Source: Oreocharis arfaki
Taxonomy: Eukaryota > Chordata > Aves > Passeriformes > Paramythiidae
DNA length: 64,000 bases
Direction of reading: 5' to 3'
NCBI GenBank assembly: GCA_013398015.1
Contig: VZRR01013890.1
Span: 635,118 to 699,117 of the forward strand
Both the position numbers and the translations under genes were made by a program. Below, piece after piece: positions 28,401-42,800 of this stretch (positions are counted from its first letter, which is position 1; every line of letters begins with the position of its first letter). The notes beneath the pieces are model-generated. The model was not told the DNA's origin, made no database searches, and saw nothing but the letters and a program-made list of their open reading frames with translations.

Positions 28401-31400
28401 AACTCCCTACTTCTACCTACTTCTGCCCTTGGGAAGTAGGAATATGTATCAGCACAAAGCTTATGTATTTCTGGAGAAGTGCAAAAGAAACAAACAAAAG
28501 AAATTGTAAGCTATCTACACACAGTTAGTTTGCAAACATTAGCATTAATGAAGCCTGCTTTCCCCTGAATGCACATTCCATGGCGAGAGACTTCATGCCT
28601 GATACAGAAATCAGAATGTGTTGCTGCTGCTTGGATTTTCAGTGGTGCTCCTGAAATACTTTTCTCTCAGGGAAACTTGTCTCTTCTCTATTCCTATTAC
28701 AATTTTAACAAAGCTTTTAAGTGTTTCACCTTTCAGAACATTGTTCCTATGTCAAACTGGCTTCTCTTTGACTGATGGACACTAAAGTAAATAAGCAGAA
28801 AGGTGGACAGAAATTCCAAGCATATTAATGCAATCTGTGTGTCATTTAAAATAAGCTTACACTAAAACTAGTTTCTGAGACAACACCATCCAGTGACTGT
28901 TAACTTGCTAAAGATCTTCTGTGAGATAGAAAATTAGCAAGTTTTACACATAGTTCAGGAACACCAAACCTATTTTCGGCCACTTTATGCTCTGTACTAA
29001 ATTTTGACCTAAACAACATTTATACATAGGCTATAAATTCTAGAAGTAAGTTTAGAACTAACATCTGTTTGTCGAGGCCACTTTAGGAGGATTCTGGGAG
29101 GAAAGTACTAAAAATGTTATTCTGTTGAATAGGTAGGGAGAAGTTAACACTGAGATGTCTAAAAATGCCAAGTTTCAAGTTTTATCAGGAAGAGTTTTGA
29201 AATTAAATTCCTTCTAGAGTACAAAATAAAACTTGAAGAATTAGAAAAGGAAGATACTCAGAAGGAAACACAGTTATGCTAATCAACTGTATTTGCCAGA
29301 TATGGGGTTTAATATATTTCTATTTTTCTGATTCATAACAAATTATCTGCTTCCAGTACTTGGCATAAGGTCTTTGGTTCTTAAAAGCAAGCTCCAAAAT
29401 GTGTTGTCCCTTGGCCCCTCCACACAAGGAATTACGCTGCTGAACCAGTCCATTCCCTTGAGTGCCGGAGCCCCCAATGATTGTGACAGACATCCTGATA
29501 CCCCTTACAGTGCTGGGCTGACAGGATGGTACTTTCCTGGTTCATGCCTGAAATGTGCTACCAGCAGTCATGTGCACTTACAGATTAGACACTAGAACTG
29601 CCAGCTTATCTTTTCCCATCGAGTTTTTCTTAAGCTATCTCAAGCAGATCTCAACAAGCTTTACTCTTGCTTACTAATTGGAAAGTGCCCTGGGGTCTGA
29701 AGACTGCATTATAAATATAGTGACTGATCAACTTTCATTAATGATGTTACCTTCAGACTGGCAAGTTTGGTTTTAAGTGGTATCATACAAAATGTAGTTC
29801 ATAAAACAGAAGGCAGGGGACTTCAGCTTTCTGTAAAAATGTATCATAACATTCACTAATTTTAAGGGATGATATTCTCCCTCTTAGGATTGATGGGTGG
29901 AGGAAGTGAGAACCTCCTGGTGCTTCACACATATTTTTATAATTTACTTGACAGGAGAGAGACATGACAGCATAACATTCTGAGACGTTGGTAACATCCA
30001 GAGATACACAATAAAACATTAAAATATGCTGCAAGCTCTTCAGCTTATCCCATGAACTCAAAAAAAATCTGCTGTCACTCAGTTGTCTAGGCGTTCTAAT
30101 CAGTTGTTAACATTTCCCTAAATAATAGTTGACAGTATAAAGTAAGATTGGTCAAATACACATTTTTAAATCCTTCCTTCTAATAAAAAACTCTGCTAGA
30201 CCTAGAGAGCAACATACACACCACTCAATCTCACTGACAAAGCAACTCTTCACATGGCTGACAGAGATATGTGGGCAATTACCAGGTCTTTCAGGTTCAG
30301 CGATTTTTTTCCTACCTCATTTCCTTGCTGGAATTTTAAAGATTATATCTTTAGATAAGATTTTAAACTTTTTGCCTTTAGGTTATCATTGACCACACTA
30401 AAACAAGAATAAAGAAATGGGTCCTTGGGACGGTACAGAGCTAACATGTGAGCAGCTGGGCTTTGTCTTTCCTAAAAGAAAGCGTTCTACGGCAAATTTA
30501 CAGTCTTGGCATGTATAAATTAATTTATGTTTAGGTTTGGTCTGTATGAAATTGTTCTTCTAAAGCAAAGGGCTATTTCGCAGAAACTAGTTGAATAAAA
30601 GTCTTGTTCATGTCTTGGCCTGATCTATTGTATGTTTATGGCAGAGCCTGGACTGACATGTCTTGCCAATAAGGTTCTACAGATAACTTGTATTTTCACC
30701 TCACTTTCCTTGAGATTTACATTTTTATAGGACATGTTTCTTCTGACAAAGCATGAAGGTAAAGACAAGATCTTAAGATATCAGACTGTGAATTAGGAAC
30801 ACATTCCACTTCCACAACTCATCTATTTTTTTTTCCTTCTGATAATAAAGCCTCTCCAATCTGGCTCTGTTCACGCTATATAAAAGACTTCCCTCTTAAC
30901 TTGAAGGAATATTCCCACAACCTGGTATAAGAGGTTCATTCCTTGCCAGAGAACATGGAAAAAAAATCTCTTCAAGCATTATATTTATATTATTCAATTA
31001 TTTATAAATTAACAGTTAACTCTGTCATCATCACGCTAAACTTGCATTTTTTGTTTTCTGACTTCCCTTGTTAAAAAAAAAGTAGAACCATCTAGCCCAT
31101 GATTTTATGCTGTTATTGTCTGGTCTCTAACTTTTTTAACCCATAATTATCCCATATGGGGAAAATTCTGAAAAAAAAAAGTTTTGGCTTTTAAATACTA
31201 AAATGTTATATACCAAGAAATAACTTCATTCTTGAATTATGGCAGAATGACACAGCCCACAGAATCTATTTCAATGACAGTTTTTCTTCTATCACAGCAA
31301 ACAGACATTCAGGTCTGAATGAATTCACTGATCATTATCTTTAGGAGGATATGGCAGGACACACTTTCACGATTGGCATCTTCAAATTATTCCTCTTCTA

Positions 31401-31938
31401 ACATATGGTATGTATTCTGCAACACCACCACCCAAAATTTCTTTACACAATTGTCCTTTTTTCAAACAAATCCCCTGCATTAACTAGCACCTTCTTCAAA
31501 CAAATTCTCAAATCCCTATTTCTGATCAGCTTTTGGCAGTAGTTCCTTAAAGATTGTACATAAAACCCTCTTTAATGCAATCTCAAGGGCAGTCTTCTGA
31601 AGTAATAGCTAATAGCATAACTTACCAATACTTTGAAACATTAAGGAAGATAGGAAGGGCAAAACTGTATTCTGATTTTAGGTATGGTAATTATTTCTTA
31701 CACCTGAGTGAACATCTGTGATCATTAGTTTTAGATTACAATTTCTCAGAAGCAAATCACTCTGATTTCTTAAAGCCACTTTGAAATTGCACATAATTAA
31801 AATTAGGTCCCCCCTTCCAGTTCCAAATGTGTATTTGAGCACAACAGAGCACCTATTAAAGAAACATTTGGCAGCATAAAAATTGCAGCAGATGTGCAAG
31901 GTGCAAAGAGGCACAAGGGTTGAATGTAATATGTCAAA

Positions 31939-31972
31939 CCACCCCCTCCCGCCCCCCAAAAAAAAAAAAAAA
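31939..31972. repeat. C-rich run followed by A15
   Basis: ACCACCCCCTCCCGCCCCCC is followed by fifteen A. It lies 40 bp from the CR1 end at 32012, but CR1 does not leave poly(A), so the two are probably unrelated. Confidence 0.8.
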
Positions 31973-32011
31973 CATCCTTTTCAGATCCTCTGTTCTAGTA
32001 AAAGGAAAATA

Positions 32012-32625
32012 TACAGAACCACAGAATGTGCTGAGTTGGAAGGGACCCACAAGCATCAAGATCACCTCTTAGCCCTGCACAGAATCATCCTCAAGAGTCA
32101 CACCACATGCCTGTCGTCCAAATACTTCTTGCATTCTGTCAGGCTTGGTGCTGTGACCAGTTCCCTGCAGAGCCTGTTCCAGTGCCCAGCCACCCTCTGG
32201 GTGGAGAATCTTTTCCTAATATCCAACCTAAACCTCTCCAACACAGCTTCAGGCCATTCCCTCAGGTCCTGTCACTGGGCAACAAAGAAGAGATCAGTGC
32301 CTGCCTGTCCTTTTCCCTTCATGAGGTTCTAGATTGCAGTGGGGTGTCCCTTCAGTCTCCTCTTCTCCAGGCTGAACAGACCAAGTGACCTCAGCCGCTC
32401 CTCATACGGCTTCGCTCAAGGCTCTTCATCACCTTTGTTGCCATCCTTTGGATGCTCTCTAACAGTTGAAGATCTTTTTTACATTATGACACCCAAAACT
32501 GCCCCCAGCACTTGAGGTGAGGCTGCCCCAGTGCAGAGCTGAGCAGGACAAGCCCCTCTCTTGCCTGGCTGGTGATGCTGGGCCTGATGTCCCCAGGACA
32601 TGGGTGGCCCCCCAGTTGTCAGGGC
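32012..32625 (-). mobile_element. CR1 LINE 3' fragment (about 610 bp)
   Basis: The plus strand opens with ACAGAATGTGCTGAGTTGGA, AGGGACCCACAAGCATCAAG, and continues through TTCCCTGCAGAGCCTGTTCC, CCTCTTCTCCAGGCTGAACA and GACATGGGTGGCCCCCCAGT. This is the reverse complement of the 3' part of CR1. It is the longest CR1 piece in the window, 5'-truncated near 32625. The plus-strand open frames at 31883-32789 run antisense through it and are not genes. Confidence 0.92.
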
Positions 32626-34409
32626 ACTTACACCCAAGTAGGCTTTCAAGAGGAGTTTCTATTTCTGCAATTCACAATTGGCTGTACCAGCCAGCTAATG
32701 ATGGAATACATCAGCTTACCAAAAAAACTATATGTAGAAAACTTGATAAACTTAAATTTCCGCAGCTACTGACAGCAACAATAGGGTGAAAAAATGAGGA
32801 AAAATTACTTGTTTCCTTTAATGCACAGAAAATTTAGCTGCCTTAAAAAGGGCTTCTAGTAGTTCTAGTTACAAAATTTTGGAGCGAGCCATTTTGCTGC
32901 ACCTCTTCATGTTGACAAGCTTAGAAGAAGGCTGTTGATGTGAAGCAGCATGGCTCTGGGACTCACAAAAAGGTTAAGCCTGCATTTTCAGACATGTACA
33001 TTTGGGGTTCTTTTAAATACCTTTTTTTAGAAAAAAATTAGCATTTTAAATTATTTGTGTATCACAGTAATATAACATTTAATCAAAATACTGTAACCAT
33101 GCCCAGAGGATGAAATAGCAAACAGAGCACCTGACAGACAGACTTACAAAGCTCCCCCTGAGGGTTTGAAGCTGTCTGCTACACTACAAGCAAAACAAAT
33201 AACTGTACTAAAACATGAATTTATCACCCCACTGAGGCAGTACGTTGGTTGCTAACCACCAATGCCACAGAACGGAAGGTCACATATCAAATGAGATTTT
33301 ATAAAATTTCACTTTTCATTACTTTGCCAAAACTTACAAGAAAAGGTACAAACACTGCATACAATAAGGACAGAGGAAAGGAGCTGTATCATCTGGCTGA
33401 TAAGAACAATTCTGCTGCTTAACATAGAGATATTTGACCTGTATAGGTTCCCAAATTTTTATATGCTTGACTTTCCAATCAATGTGGTTTTTTTCCATCT
33501 TTACTAATTTCTCCCTTTTTTCCTTATAATTTCAGCAGATAGTCCAAAGAGCTGGATTTAGGCAGGCAATGAAAATCTTTCATTCTAAATATCATAGGGA
33601 GAAAACCAAACATTTTAATTAGGATTGGTATAGACCTGAAGCTAAAAAAACTGAGCAATAAGGACTAAGTCAAAGAGCACTGTCTTCATTAATAAACCTA
33701 CTAGTAAATCTCTGCTGTTTCAGAGTAAGGTTTTAGTCTCAGACTGAATTAATTTCCAGTAGAAAACCAGGCTATAACTGAAGGAGATACTTATGTCATG
33801 CAGCTGTTACACAGACATATCACCTCCTTACCGGATGCAGATTTGCAGTCACAAATACGAGTAAGGCAGGTAATAGTGAAGAAGCTACACTGACACCTGC
33901 ATCTTCAGTATTTCACCTGATGATGCCTGGGGTAATTATCAGAGCATAGAGGCACCATCTGGGTACTTCAGAGCGTTGGAGACCAACCTGAGAGCACAAG
34001 GACACATCAGCCTTTTTTGCTACAGTGCAATCACAGATTGCTGACAACATGCCATACCACGAGCAGGGCAGTGCCAAGGCAGAAATGGTTACTTGACAGG
34101 ATCTGGAGCTAACATAGTACCATACATAGTGCTCTGTGTTGGAGTGCAAACAATTTTCTAGTCTGAAAATTTAAAAACACACTGTTTTTAAATCTATCGA
34201 AGATACATTTAGAAACCACATCTTCAAATTATACCAACACAGAGCTATCAAACCAATAATTAAAACATAAATGAATCCTAATTGTGCTTGCTCTTCTTTT
34301 TTAATTTCCCGGAAAAAATTTGGGTTACATATAGTACCTAAACTGTACCCACAATCTGTCAAGTTCTTGACTAACAGCTCAGATCAGAAGAGGTAAAAAT
34401 GTAATTGTT

Positions 34410-34441
34410 TAAACAAACAAACAAACACACAAACAAAGAAA
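34410..34441. repeat. (CAAA)n microsatellite
   Basis: The repeat is AAACAAACAAACAAACACAC followed by AAACAAAG. Confidence 0.93.
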
Positions 34442-37183
34442 AATCACTCTACAAGATTGCTAATGCTGACTTTCCACAGACTTCAAATTACTAACAGCCG
34501 AAACTGCTATACATGAAGCAGTCCAAAGAAGCAAGAGTCAAAGTTAAAAAAATTGGCATTTCTTCTGTTTTAAAATTTGTCAGAGCTATTTTGTGGTGAT
34601 GTTTTGCTACTTCTAATAATGTTTTAAGGAGAAAAGTTTCCATGTATAGAGACAGAACTATAATAAACATATATTTTAAGAACAACTCATAATCTCACAA
34701 TCCCTACTAAACGAACGCTGCTGTTGATGCAACCTTCATTGTACTCTACAGCAGTACAAGCTGCCTAGGATACTTTTAAAACATGCAGACTAAAATACGC
34801 AAAAAATTTATCCATAACCCCCAAAGTCCTGTTTTCTGGGAGAGGAAGAATTTACAGAGACTCAATACAATTCTACCCTCTCTTTTCCCTTGCTCCCTCA
34901 TTGCCTTTATTAACTCAATATGTCCCTACACTCACTTTAAAGACTTTGTTGCTATGGGAATTTATTTCCATATTTTATTGTCAAGGAGAAAAACTAGATT
35001 TTGGTGATTAAATGTCACAGAAGCTGACTTTCGCACAACCTAATCAAATCTACAGTCTTAAAAACAATCTGTGTATGTGTTTGAAAGTCTTACCATTCTG
35101 ATCATAAAAAGGTACATATGTTCTACCTGGCATTTAAAAGCCAAGTACAAAAATTCTCTCTCCCTTCCCCCAAAAGCTTCTGGATAATTTTAACATAATT
35201 TCCGCATGCGCATTTTCAATTAGTTTCCTGGAAACTCAGGAATAAAACATATTTTCTTTACCCTTTCTCCCAGTGAGGACCATCCACAACATCAAGAGAT
35301 TCTTTTTTTTTCTAAGTGAGGTTCAAGGTTAGTGAGGCTAGAAATCCACCTCGTAATAACTGACCCATAAAGACAGCTACAAAATTGCAAGCAGGACTTG
35401 CTCCCCTCCCCATACCTAATCTATATTGCAGCTGGAAAAATAAATACATGCAATAGGTACAAAATATTGCTCAGTTCCTACAGTTAATATGCCAAAAAGT
35501 GTCTGCTGTCTTCTATCACAATTGGCTATTTCCATTGTAAATCTCATACATTTGTACTTAACCCCTTTTTAAAATTGTAACTCTCTACACAGGATAGTGT
35601 TTAGAACCACTCACTTAGGAAAGGTGTGTACGTAAACATTAAATCATTATGATTAAAATAAAACTGAGCATAAGCCAGAAAATTCAAAATTAAACCTAAT
35701 ATCAAGAAAAAAGTCTCCCTTTTGGCTCAGGGTTTGTGTATGTTTCCACTCCTTCAAAACAAGTTCTCCCAGGTTTGGAATCAGAGCTCATGCTCGTGTA
35801 CCAGGAGCGGCTCTCTGTTAGGTAGGACTCTAGGAACACAACTGAGAATGCAGTTCTATCTAATAGATTCGGGCAATGCTGTCAGAGGACTACAGTGCTG
35901 AAACTTAGATGACCACAGTTAGGATGCTCAAAAAATCAGGAACCTGATCTTCGTACTCTCGGCAACCTTATCTTTCCCAAAAGTGCTGTAACAAACTGCT
36001 GGGAGTCAGAACTCAGAGCATCCAGAAGCTGCACCTGCTCCCTAATCTATCTGATTCTGATTGAGGACATACTTCCAGATTTTCCCTCTTCTGACACTAC
36101 TATGGTATGCCCTGACTTCTGGGAGCAAGGAGTTTAGTTTGCTATTTAGCTGTGATTGACCAAGTGCAAAGGGTTCATTAGGTAAAGCTCGCCAGGAACT
36201 ACAAGCATTCAGCACTTCACCAAACCAAGACATTTAGGTGTCTAAACATGACATTAGGAGGCTAGTGTAAAGTACCTATGATTGAACATACAGGCACACT
36301 TTCTGTGTGGCATTTAACAAACACAATCCATGCGCGATGAATATAACCATGAATGCTTGCATTTTAACCACAGCACTAAACCAGGTTTAAGCAGAAAGGC
36401 ATAATTCCTGAGGCAAATCTGCAGAAAACGAATTACACCAGGAAATGTTTAACTCATTAATACACCACTGAGCTTTAGCACTGTATGATGTTTTTCCCAT
36501 TTTGTGGCCAGTACCCAGATGACTGACCCATAGGAGATGTAGAGCCAGAGGGGAAAGGAACATGGCTTTCTAGCTAGTGAACAAACGGAAAATTGAAGAT
36601 TGGTCAAAGCTGCATATATTTCTTATCCCTCAAAGTTTGCAGGTACCCAAGTCCCCTTATCTCAGCATAAAATACATTTAAGTATTAAACTTATTTAATA
36701 TTGACTAACCCTACCAAAAAGCATGAAATTTAAGTGTTCTTTAATACTGATATTTTAAACAGGATAATTGTCAGCTTCTGGAAAAACAGTTTTACACAGC
36801 TTCTTAATTAGAGAGCTAACTAATCACTAAGATGAAGAAAAACGTACATCTGTAAACATGCCCAATATTCTGAAATAGTTGCTAGACACTACAATAAGCT
36901 TGGTGCTTTCAATTGATTCCTTAAATACTCTGAAAACATTAAAAATCAGGAGAGTAACATTTTCTGATTCATATTTGCAAAGGTTTTGTAGAGTGGAAAG
37001 TAGCGAGCCCTCCAATACCCTGTAATTAAAAACCACCGTGAAAAAAGCCATGCTAGTTCTTGATGTCAGTAACTGGCATGTAACCTCAGAATGAAAAATA
37101 AGTGCTAACAAAAACTATGCAAAGCTTATGGAAACTTTCTTACCTTATGCCTCTTAAAGAGATCCTTTCTAAGCCAGGGAGAA

Positions 37184-37723
37184 TGTGCTGGTCTTGTCTG
37201 GGACAAAGTTATTATTCTTCATAGCAGTTAGAATGGGGCTGTGTTTTGGATTTGTGCTGTAAACTGTTGATGTCACATGGATGTTTTAGCTATTGCTGAG
37301 CAGTGCTCACACAGCATCAGGGCCCTTTTCTGCCCCTCACACCAGCGAGGCAGCTGGGGGTGCACAAGGAGTTCGGAGGGGGCACAGCCATGACAGGTGA
37401 CCATAGGGATATTTCAGACATATGGCATCATGCTCAGCATATAAAGCTGAAGGAAGAAGCAGACAGGGGCAGATGTTCAGAGTATTGGTGTTTTTCTCCT
37501 CAAGTAACTGCAATGCATGACAGAGCCCCACTCTCCTGGACGTGGCTGAACACCTGCCTGCCCACGGGAACCAGTGAATTAATTCCTTGCTTTGCTTGCA
37601 TACACATCTTTTGCTTTACCTATCAAACTACTTTCACCTCAGTCTCTGAGTGTTCCCCTTCCCCATCCTACTGGGAGGGAGTGAGCAAGTGACTGAGGTG
37701 CCAGCTGAGGTTAAACCACAACA
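37184..37723 (+). mobile_element. Solo ERV LTR (540 bp)
   Basis: The element starts TGTGCTGGTCTTGTCTGGGA and ends GGTTAAACCACAACA, again TG...CA. The internal text (GTGTTTTGGATTTGTGCTG, ATTGCTGAGCAGTGCTCACA, CATATAAAGCTGAAGGAAG, GGCTGAACACCTGCCTGCCC, TTTTGCTTTACCTATCAAAC) matches the layout of a common avian ERV LTR. The TATA-like CATATAAAG lies at 37439-37447, and a degraded poly(A)-signal region lies near 37622. Flanking pentamers GAGAA (37179-37183) and GGGAA (37724-37728) differ at one base, suggesting a decayed target duplication. There are no adjacent retroviral genes, so it is a solo LTR, antisense to TMTC2. Confidence 0.88.
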
Positions 37724-39801
37724 GGGAAGAATGGAACAACACAGCATACTATGTATGCTACCATGCAGTACAAATCTTATGCAGGACTGAAGACAGTAAC
37801 AACCCTTCTCTGGCAAACTAACTTCTCTGTTAAATTGAAGGTTCTCCACAATTCCTGTAAAAACGAAAAGCTTTCTCTCTTTTTTTATTTACTTACTGAT
37901 TTATTAAAGAATTGGCCTTTTTCATCCTTCTAGAGAGGCATTCTCAAATATAGGCTCCTAAATATTACTGTAGATTTCAAGTGGATAGATAAAAGTAATG
38001 GAGATTTTAGTGGCATTTCCAATAACGGCATTACAGATATAATATTAAAATATAATCCGTATTATGCCAGTGTCAGTGACTTCAGCAAGACAGCTTATGA
38101 TTCCTCATTTTTAAAAAGATACAACATTGATAAATTTGCCTTAGGATGCTGTATTTCTGTCATATGTGATCTGTTCCAGCAGTTTAAATCACCCCATGAA
38201 AATATTTTCAGGAAACAACAGCTATTTACACATATTGATGTCTGATTCAGTACCACTCCACCGACATCACAGGGACCTGCGGGAGATCAATATCTCTGAG
38301 AAGACAGTGGAGGCCAATCTTGCTTTTCTTATTTCAGGATCAAACAGAAAAGCAGCAAGGAGCTGCGAGAACTACAGGAAACAGCAGTATTAGCTACTTG
38401 AAATTGTCAAAGGAGAAGTAAATTTGAAAAAGCTTCTTTTGCCTAGGAAATATCTGCTGGGGGGAGGGGGAGCGATGGTCAAGACCACACGGGCCTCATG
38501 CTGTTGCCATCCAGCAGAGTGAAGAGAAAAGCATCAGGCTGGCTCATCCTCAAATATGAGCAATGTATGTGCAGCCACATTTGTCTCACCATTTTCAGGA
38601 TTTCGTACAGCCTTAAAGCTGACAGGAAAATTAACCCCCAGCTGACTAGTGCAGAATCAGAGATGCTAGGGATAAACCAGTCCCCAGCTGGCAGGGGAGC
38701 CCCCAAACTCTTCCATCATTCTTGAAATGCTAAAGGTTAGCTAGTCCACAAATGCAATATTTAACAGCTCAGTGCACTTGAATATGTGGCTCTTGTTAGA
38801 CAAAATGAACCTGTGAGAGGTGAAGTCATGTTTTGAAGCTGTAAGTTATTTACTATTTTTAACTGGAATAAAAGCAGTCTCTACAAAAAGCATATTTACT
38901 AAATATCTGACTCCAAGGATGTAGTCTGTCCGGCAAGGGAGTAGCTGCTGCCCTAACAGTCTAAACACTGTAAATACTATACTTCAAAGAGATGGAGACA
39001 AGACTGGACCATGCCCACCCAAAAGGCAAATAACTTTCAAAATAATAAGTTTCTGATCAGTTGTGCCAAAATATCAAGACCTCTGGGTAAGTTCAGCATA
39101 ATAAATTTCCTTAGATGATGGGAAATGAGCAGAAAATAAACCATTGAGTTAGATTTTAAATAATGATGAAACACTACTGCAAAACAGCATAACTTGCAAA
39201 CAGAGAAGAGTTCAATAATAAGGAATACTGACTACTACATTACTAAGGCTTTCGAGCTGCTCAGAAGAGAAGGATAAAACTGCAAATTTAAATCAAGAGC
39301 AGCATTTTTTTTTGACATTGCTTTTCAAAGCACAATAGTTCTAAACGCAGCAACTTCAAAGACTAAAGAATGCAGAAGGTGGCCTACTTGAAGTTTAGAG
39401 TGTTCTCAGAAATCAGTAGCTTTATCTAATACCCAGCAGCCTATCACCCACAACTATGGCTGTTCCAAGACCATGAAAGAAAGCAGAGTTTTGTAAAACT
39501 CGGTTTGGTGGTTGACCATGTCACCCATGGAAGCCCCAGGTTTACATCATTACCTTAAATGAAATACAGGCTCCAATAAAATTGCCTTTTACAAAACCAG
39601 TACTGTTATAATAGCACAGGAGGCTAGATAATGCATCCTGCAATTCAATTTGTGGTTCATGTTAAGCTATAGACACCAATAACTAATTCCACATGTGAGA
39701 CAGAGCTCCCGGAGGGAGATTTTAATCAAATAAGTGATGGGAAAAGATATATTTCCTTATTTTAGTGTAAAAACATCCCTGTACTAACAAAATGGTTAAA
39801 T

Positions 39802-39836
39802 TTTGGTATTTAAAGTACCAAATTTTAAATTTGGTA
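39802..39836. repeat. Triple-arm inverted repeat
   Basis: TTTGGTA (39802-39808), TACCAAATTT (39816-39825) and AAATTTGGTA (39827-39836) occur in series. The second and third form a perfect 10-bp inverted repeat with one base between them. The first and second form a 7-bp stem with a 7-base loop. The middle arm can therefore pair with either neighbour. Confidence 0.85.
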
Positions 39837-42800
39837 AATTTAAAATGTCAAATGGGAAAATGTTACTGTATTGTAGCAGTGGAACATTAGTAGAACATAC
39901 ATCCAGTTCAGTTATTTCTGTAAGGCAGTTTGTGTACATAAGGCACAGAGCAATGAATGCTTTATCATTACCATTATATTAAAAATGAGATTTAAATGCA
40001 TTTGCCTCATCTTTTTAACTGCTAATATTATTCAGATCCATTCACACTTTAAAAAAAAACAACAAAACAATCAAGCAAACAAAAGAAAACCTAAAAACCC
40101 GTAAGATGAAAAAAGAGCAGCACAGTAGAGTTTGTACTAGCTTTGTACCATTAATTGGATGGAAGACTGTTGATTAATGCTTCTGCACTCAAGTTGAATA
40201 CTGCAAGTACAAAACAATTAAGCCTCTGTTTTTGCATATTTTCTGAAATAAACATGATCACAGCTTGCTTCCATATTCAAGTTCCCCCCTCCCAGTCCTA
40301 CACCTCTGGTGGCTTAACGTGCACAAGTGCAGCTGCTGACAGGTACAATCATCCGACACCTATCACACCTGACAATCAAACTGCATACCTGCTATGCAGC
40401 CTACACTGGAAATGACTCACGGTCTACAAAGCTGAAAAATAAAACAAAAGCGTAACTTACTTCCATAAGGAATGATTTGCCCCAGTAGAACACGGCTTTT
40501 TTAATTACTCTCATTTCAGACAACTCATTTATGACTGCAAAAAATACAATTCCATCAAAATTTTCTGACTTAAAGACAGTGAATACGTTCTTGTCAGCCA
40601 GTCAGAATAAAGTAGAGCTAACCAAATGAAATGGAGTCCAGACTGACAACTTTTCCAGCCAGAGTGAGAGTATCACAGGCAGATGGGAATACAAGACTTG
40701 GCAAGAGAAAAAAAAAATCAGCAGCCAAGCTCTACTGAATAACCAATCCACAGATGACAGAGAAAAGAGCTGGATAGTTTAATAAGTGGCTACAATATAA
40801 ATTTTTAAGAAGCCTCAAGAATAGCTTCTAAATAGGGGAAAGCATTCATATGCTCTGCCGGTGGTCCAGCTTTGAAGCTACTTTGTTTAGAAGCCCTGCA
40901 AGTCTACTCAAATTACACTAGGATGTTTTCATGTGCTCGATGTGACAAATCAGGATGTGCATGATAACTGGTCTTGTGTAGTAGACATCATTTTGTATCA
41001 TGGGATACTTGGCCCAAAGATAAGAACACAATGGAAAAAAATAGGCTTGTTCCCCCAATACCATATCCTACTATCAGCTGGAGCATTTTTCAAGTCGCTT
41101 GTACCAGTTCGTCCTTTACTGACCATCCTGAAGACGGCCAGTAGTTCTACTATTCTTTAAACATAAATAGTCACGTCTCAGTTTTGCCAGTGGTATATTC
41201 TGAAAAACTTCAGAGAAGTTGAAAGCCATAATCTGGCAGCATATCAGCCCAGGTCCTTAACCAGCCACTCCCCAAATCCATCTCTTTCCATTCCTTGTTT
41301 CTGTACCCACACTGCACCCTTCCTCTCACTGTTTGTCGGTATGGCTATTTGTAGGGCAATGACAAGGACTGACTATAACTGAACTGATACAGATTTAAAA
41401 TAACTCCTAAAAGATATATCTGGGATATTCGGGGTGAGGCAGGGTTGTGGTGTTTACAGGTTATTTTTTTACCTGCATTTTCTCTCAGTTCAGTTTGCAG
41501 CACAGCCTAGGAAACAGCTGTACTGGCTCAGCTGTACAGGGCTGAGCTAAGGGTTAGGTGGACTGAAAGGGGCAGCACCTTTCTACTGTTCCATTACAAA
41601 GCATTCAGTTACTGCTTACTTAGGCAGTACAGACTAGAGCTAACTAACTTTTAAATTATTTTCCTTTCTTCTTTGGCTCCATTCAACACTTTTGCCCTCC
41701 AATGCACTACAAAAGACTGTAACTTTTTCCTCAACTGACTTTTTTGATGTTTTTTTTTCCCCTTTCTCCTGAAGTTACCCTCTCCCAGTATTACACTAGG
41801 AAAACACAAAGAACAAATTCCAGAACAGGTAAATGGACACAATTCTTTCTAATTGCCAGCAGCACTCAGCCTGAACATATGTGCAAAAAACATGCAGCCT
41901 AGTGATACAGTGAATTAAAAAATGCATTTCTGGCCAATTAATCAAAATATTCATATTTTCATTCAATGTAGTATCTCCTCATAAAACTGTCTCCAGCAAA
42001 AATCAAATCTCCACAAAGGTCTGTAATCTACAAAACACAGAAATATTATTTCTATCATTACAGATGAAAAAATAAATTTTCAAAGACACTGGCTTTCTGT
42101 CCTAGACAACTCTGATGCTGGGTGCAAAAAAACCTCACAAGCCAGGCATCCAAATTTAGAGCTCCACAGAAGAGCTCCAAGGGAGACCTTGTGTTCAAAA
42201 AGTTAGGAAGTGGAAGCTTGGATTTCACCTGTGTCACTTAGGTCTCTTCTGGACCAATTTTACTCGAGGCCTGGTGTGGAAAAAGAGGAAAAAGGTGAGA
42301 ACAAGCTTTTCCCAAATTAAAAGTCCTTCAGAAACATCTGCAAAGGTTTTGGATTTGAGCAATGAGTGTTCAGTAATAAAAAATTTCTAGATGCTCAGAA
42401 TTTTCTGTCATATGAATGTTTTTACCACTGTTTAATTCCACAGGATGGGGTAACACTTGAGTTATCAACTAAACTCCTTGAAGCACTTGAAAAAATCCCA
42501 CCTTTGTGCCTTTCAGTATAAAGCCTACTGTTACAGATGTACTTTAAAGAAAAAAAAAACCAACAATTTAATCAGTTTATCATTTGTTTCTGCTCAGCGT
42601 TACGTGAACAATGTACCATACAGAATTTGGCTACTGACATTCAGAGGTCTTATATACGCCATTATACATGAGAAAAAAACCCATATATGTGTGCGTGTAT
42701 ATATATGTGAAATCATTCTTTCCTCTTCCATTTTGTCAGAAAAGAGCATAATAACTAAGTCAGCACCTTAGAGCAGTTTAAGAGGAAATTACCAGTGACT

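Noticed and set aside
31958..31972. The A15 run as the tail of a retroposed sequence next to CR1
   Set aside because: CR1 ends in short octamer repeats, not poly(A), and no other retroposed body adjoins the run.
31883..32789. Overlapping plus-strand open frames of 149, 93, 90 and 66 codons
   Set aside because: From 32012 to 32625 they run antisense through a CR1 fragment; the remaining parts are short and resemble no protein family I know.
37303..37692. A 129-codon plus-strand open frame
   Set aside because: It lies wholly inside the solo LTR at 37184-37723, which is non-coding.
610..37723. The LTRs at 610-843 and 37184-37723 as the two ends of one provirus
   Set aside because: Each has its own flanking duplication, the lengths differ, they are 36 kb apart, and TMTC2 coding sequence lies between them.
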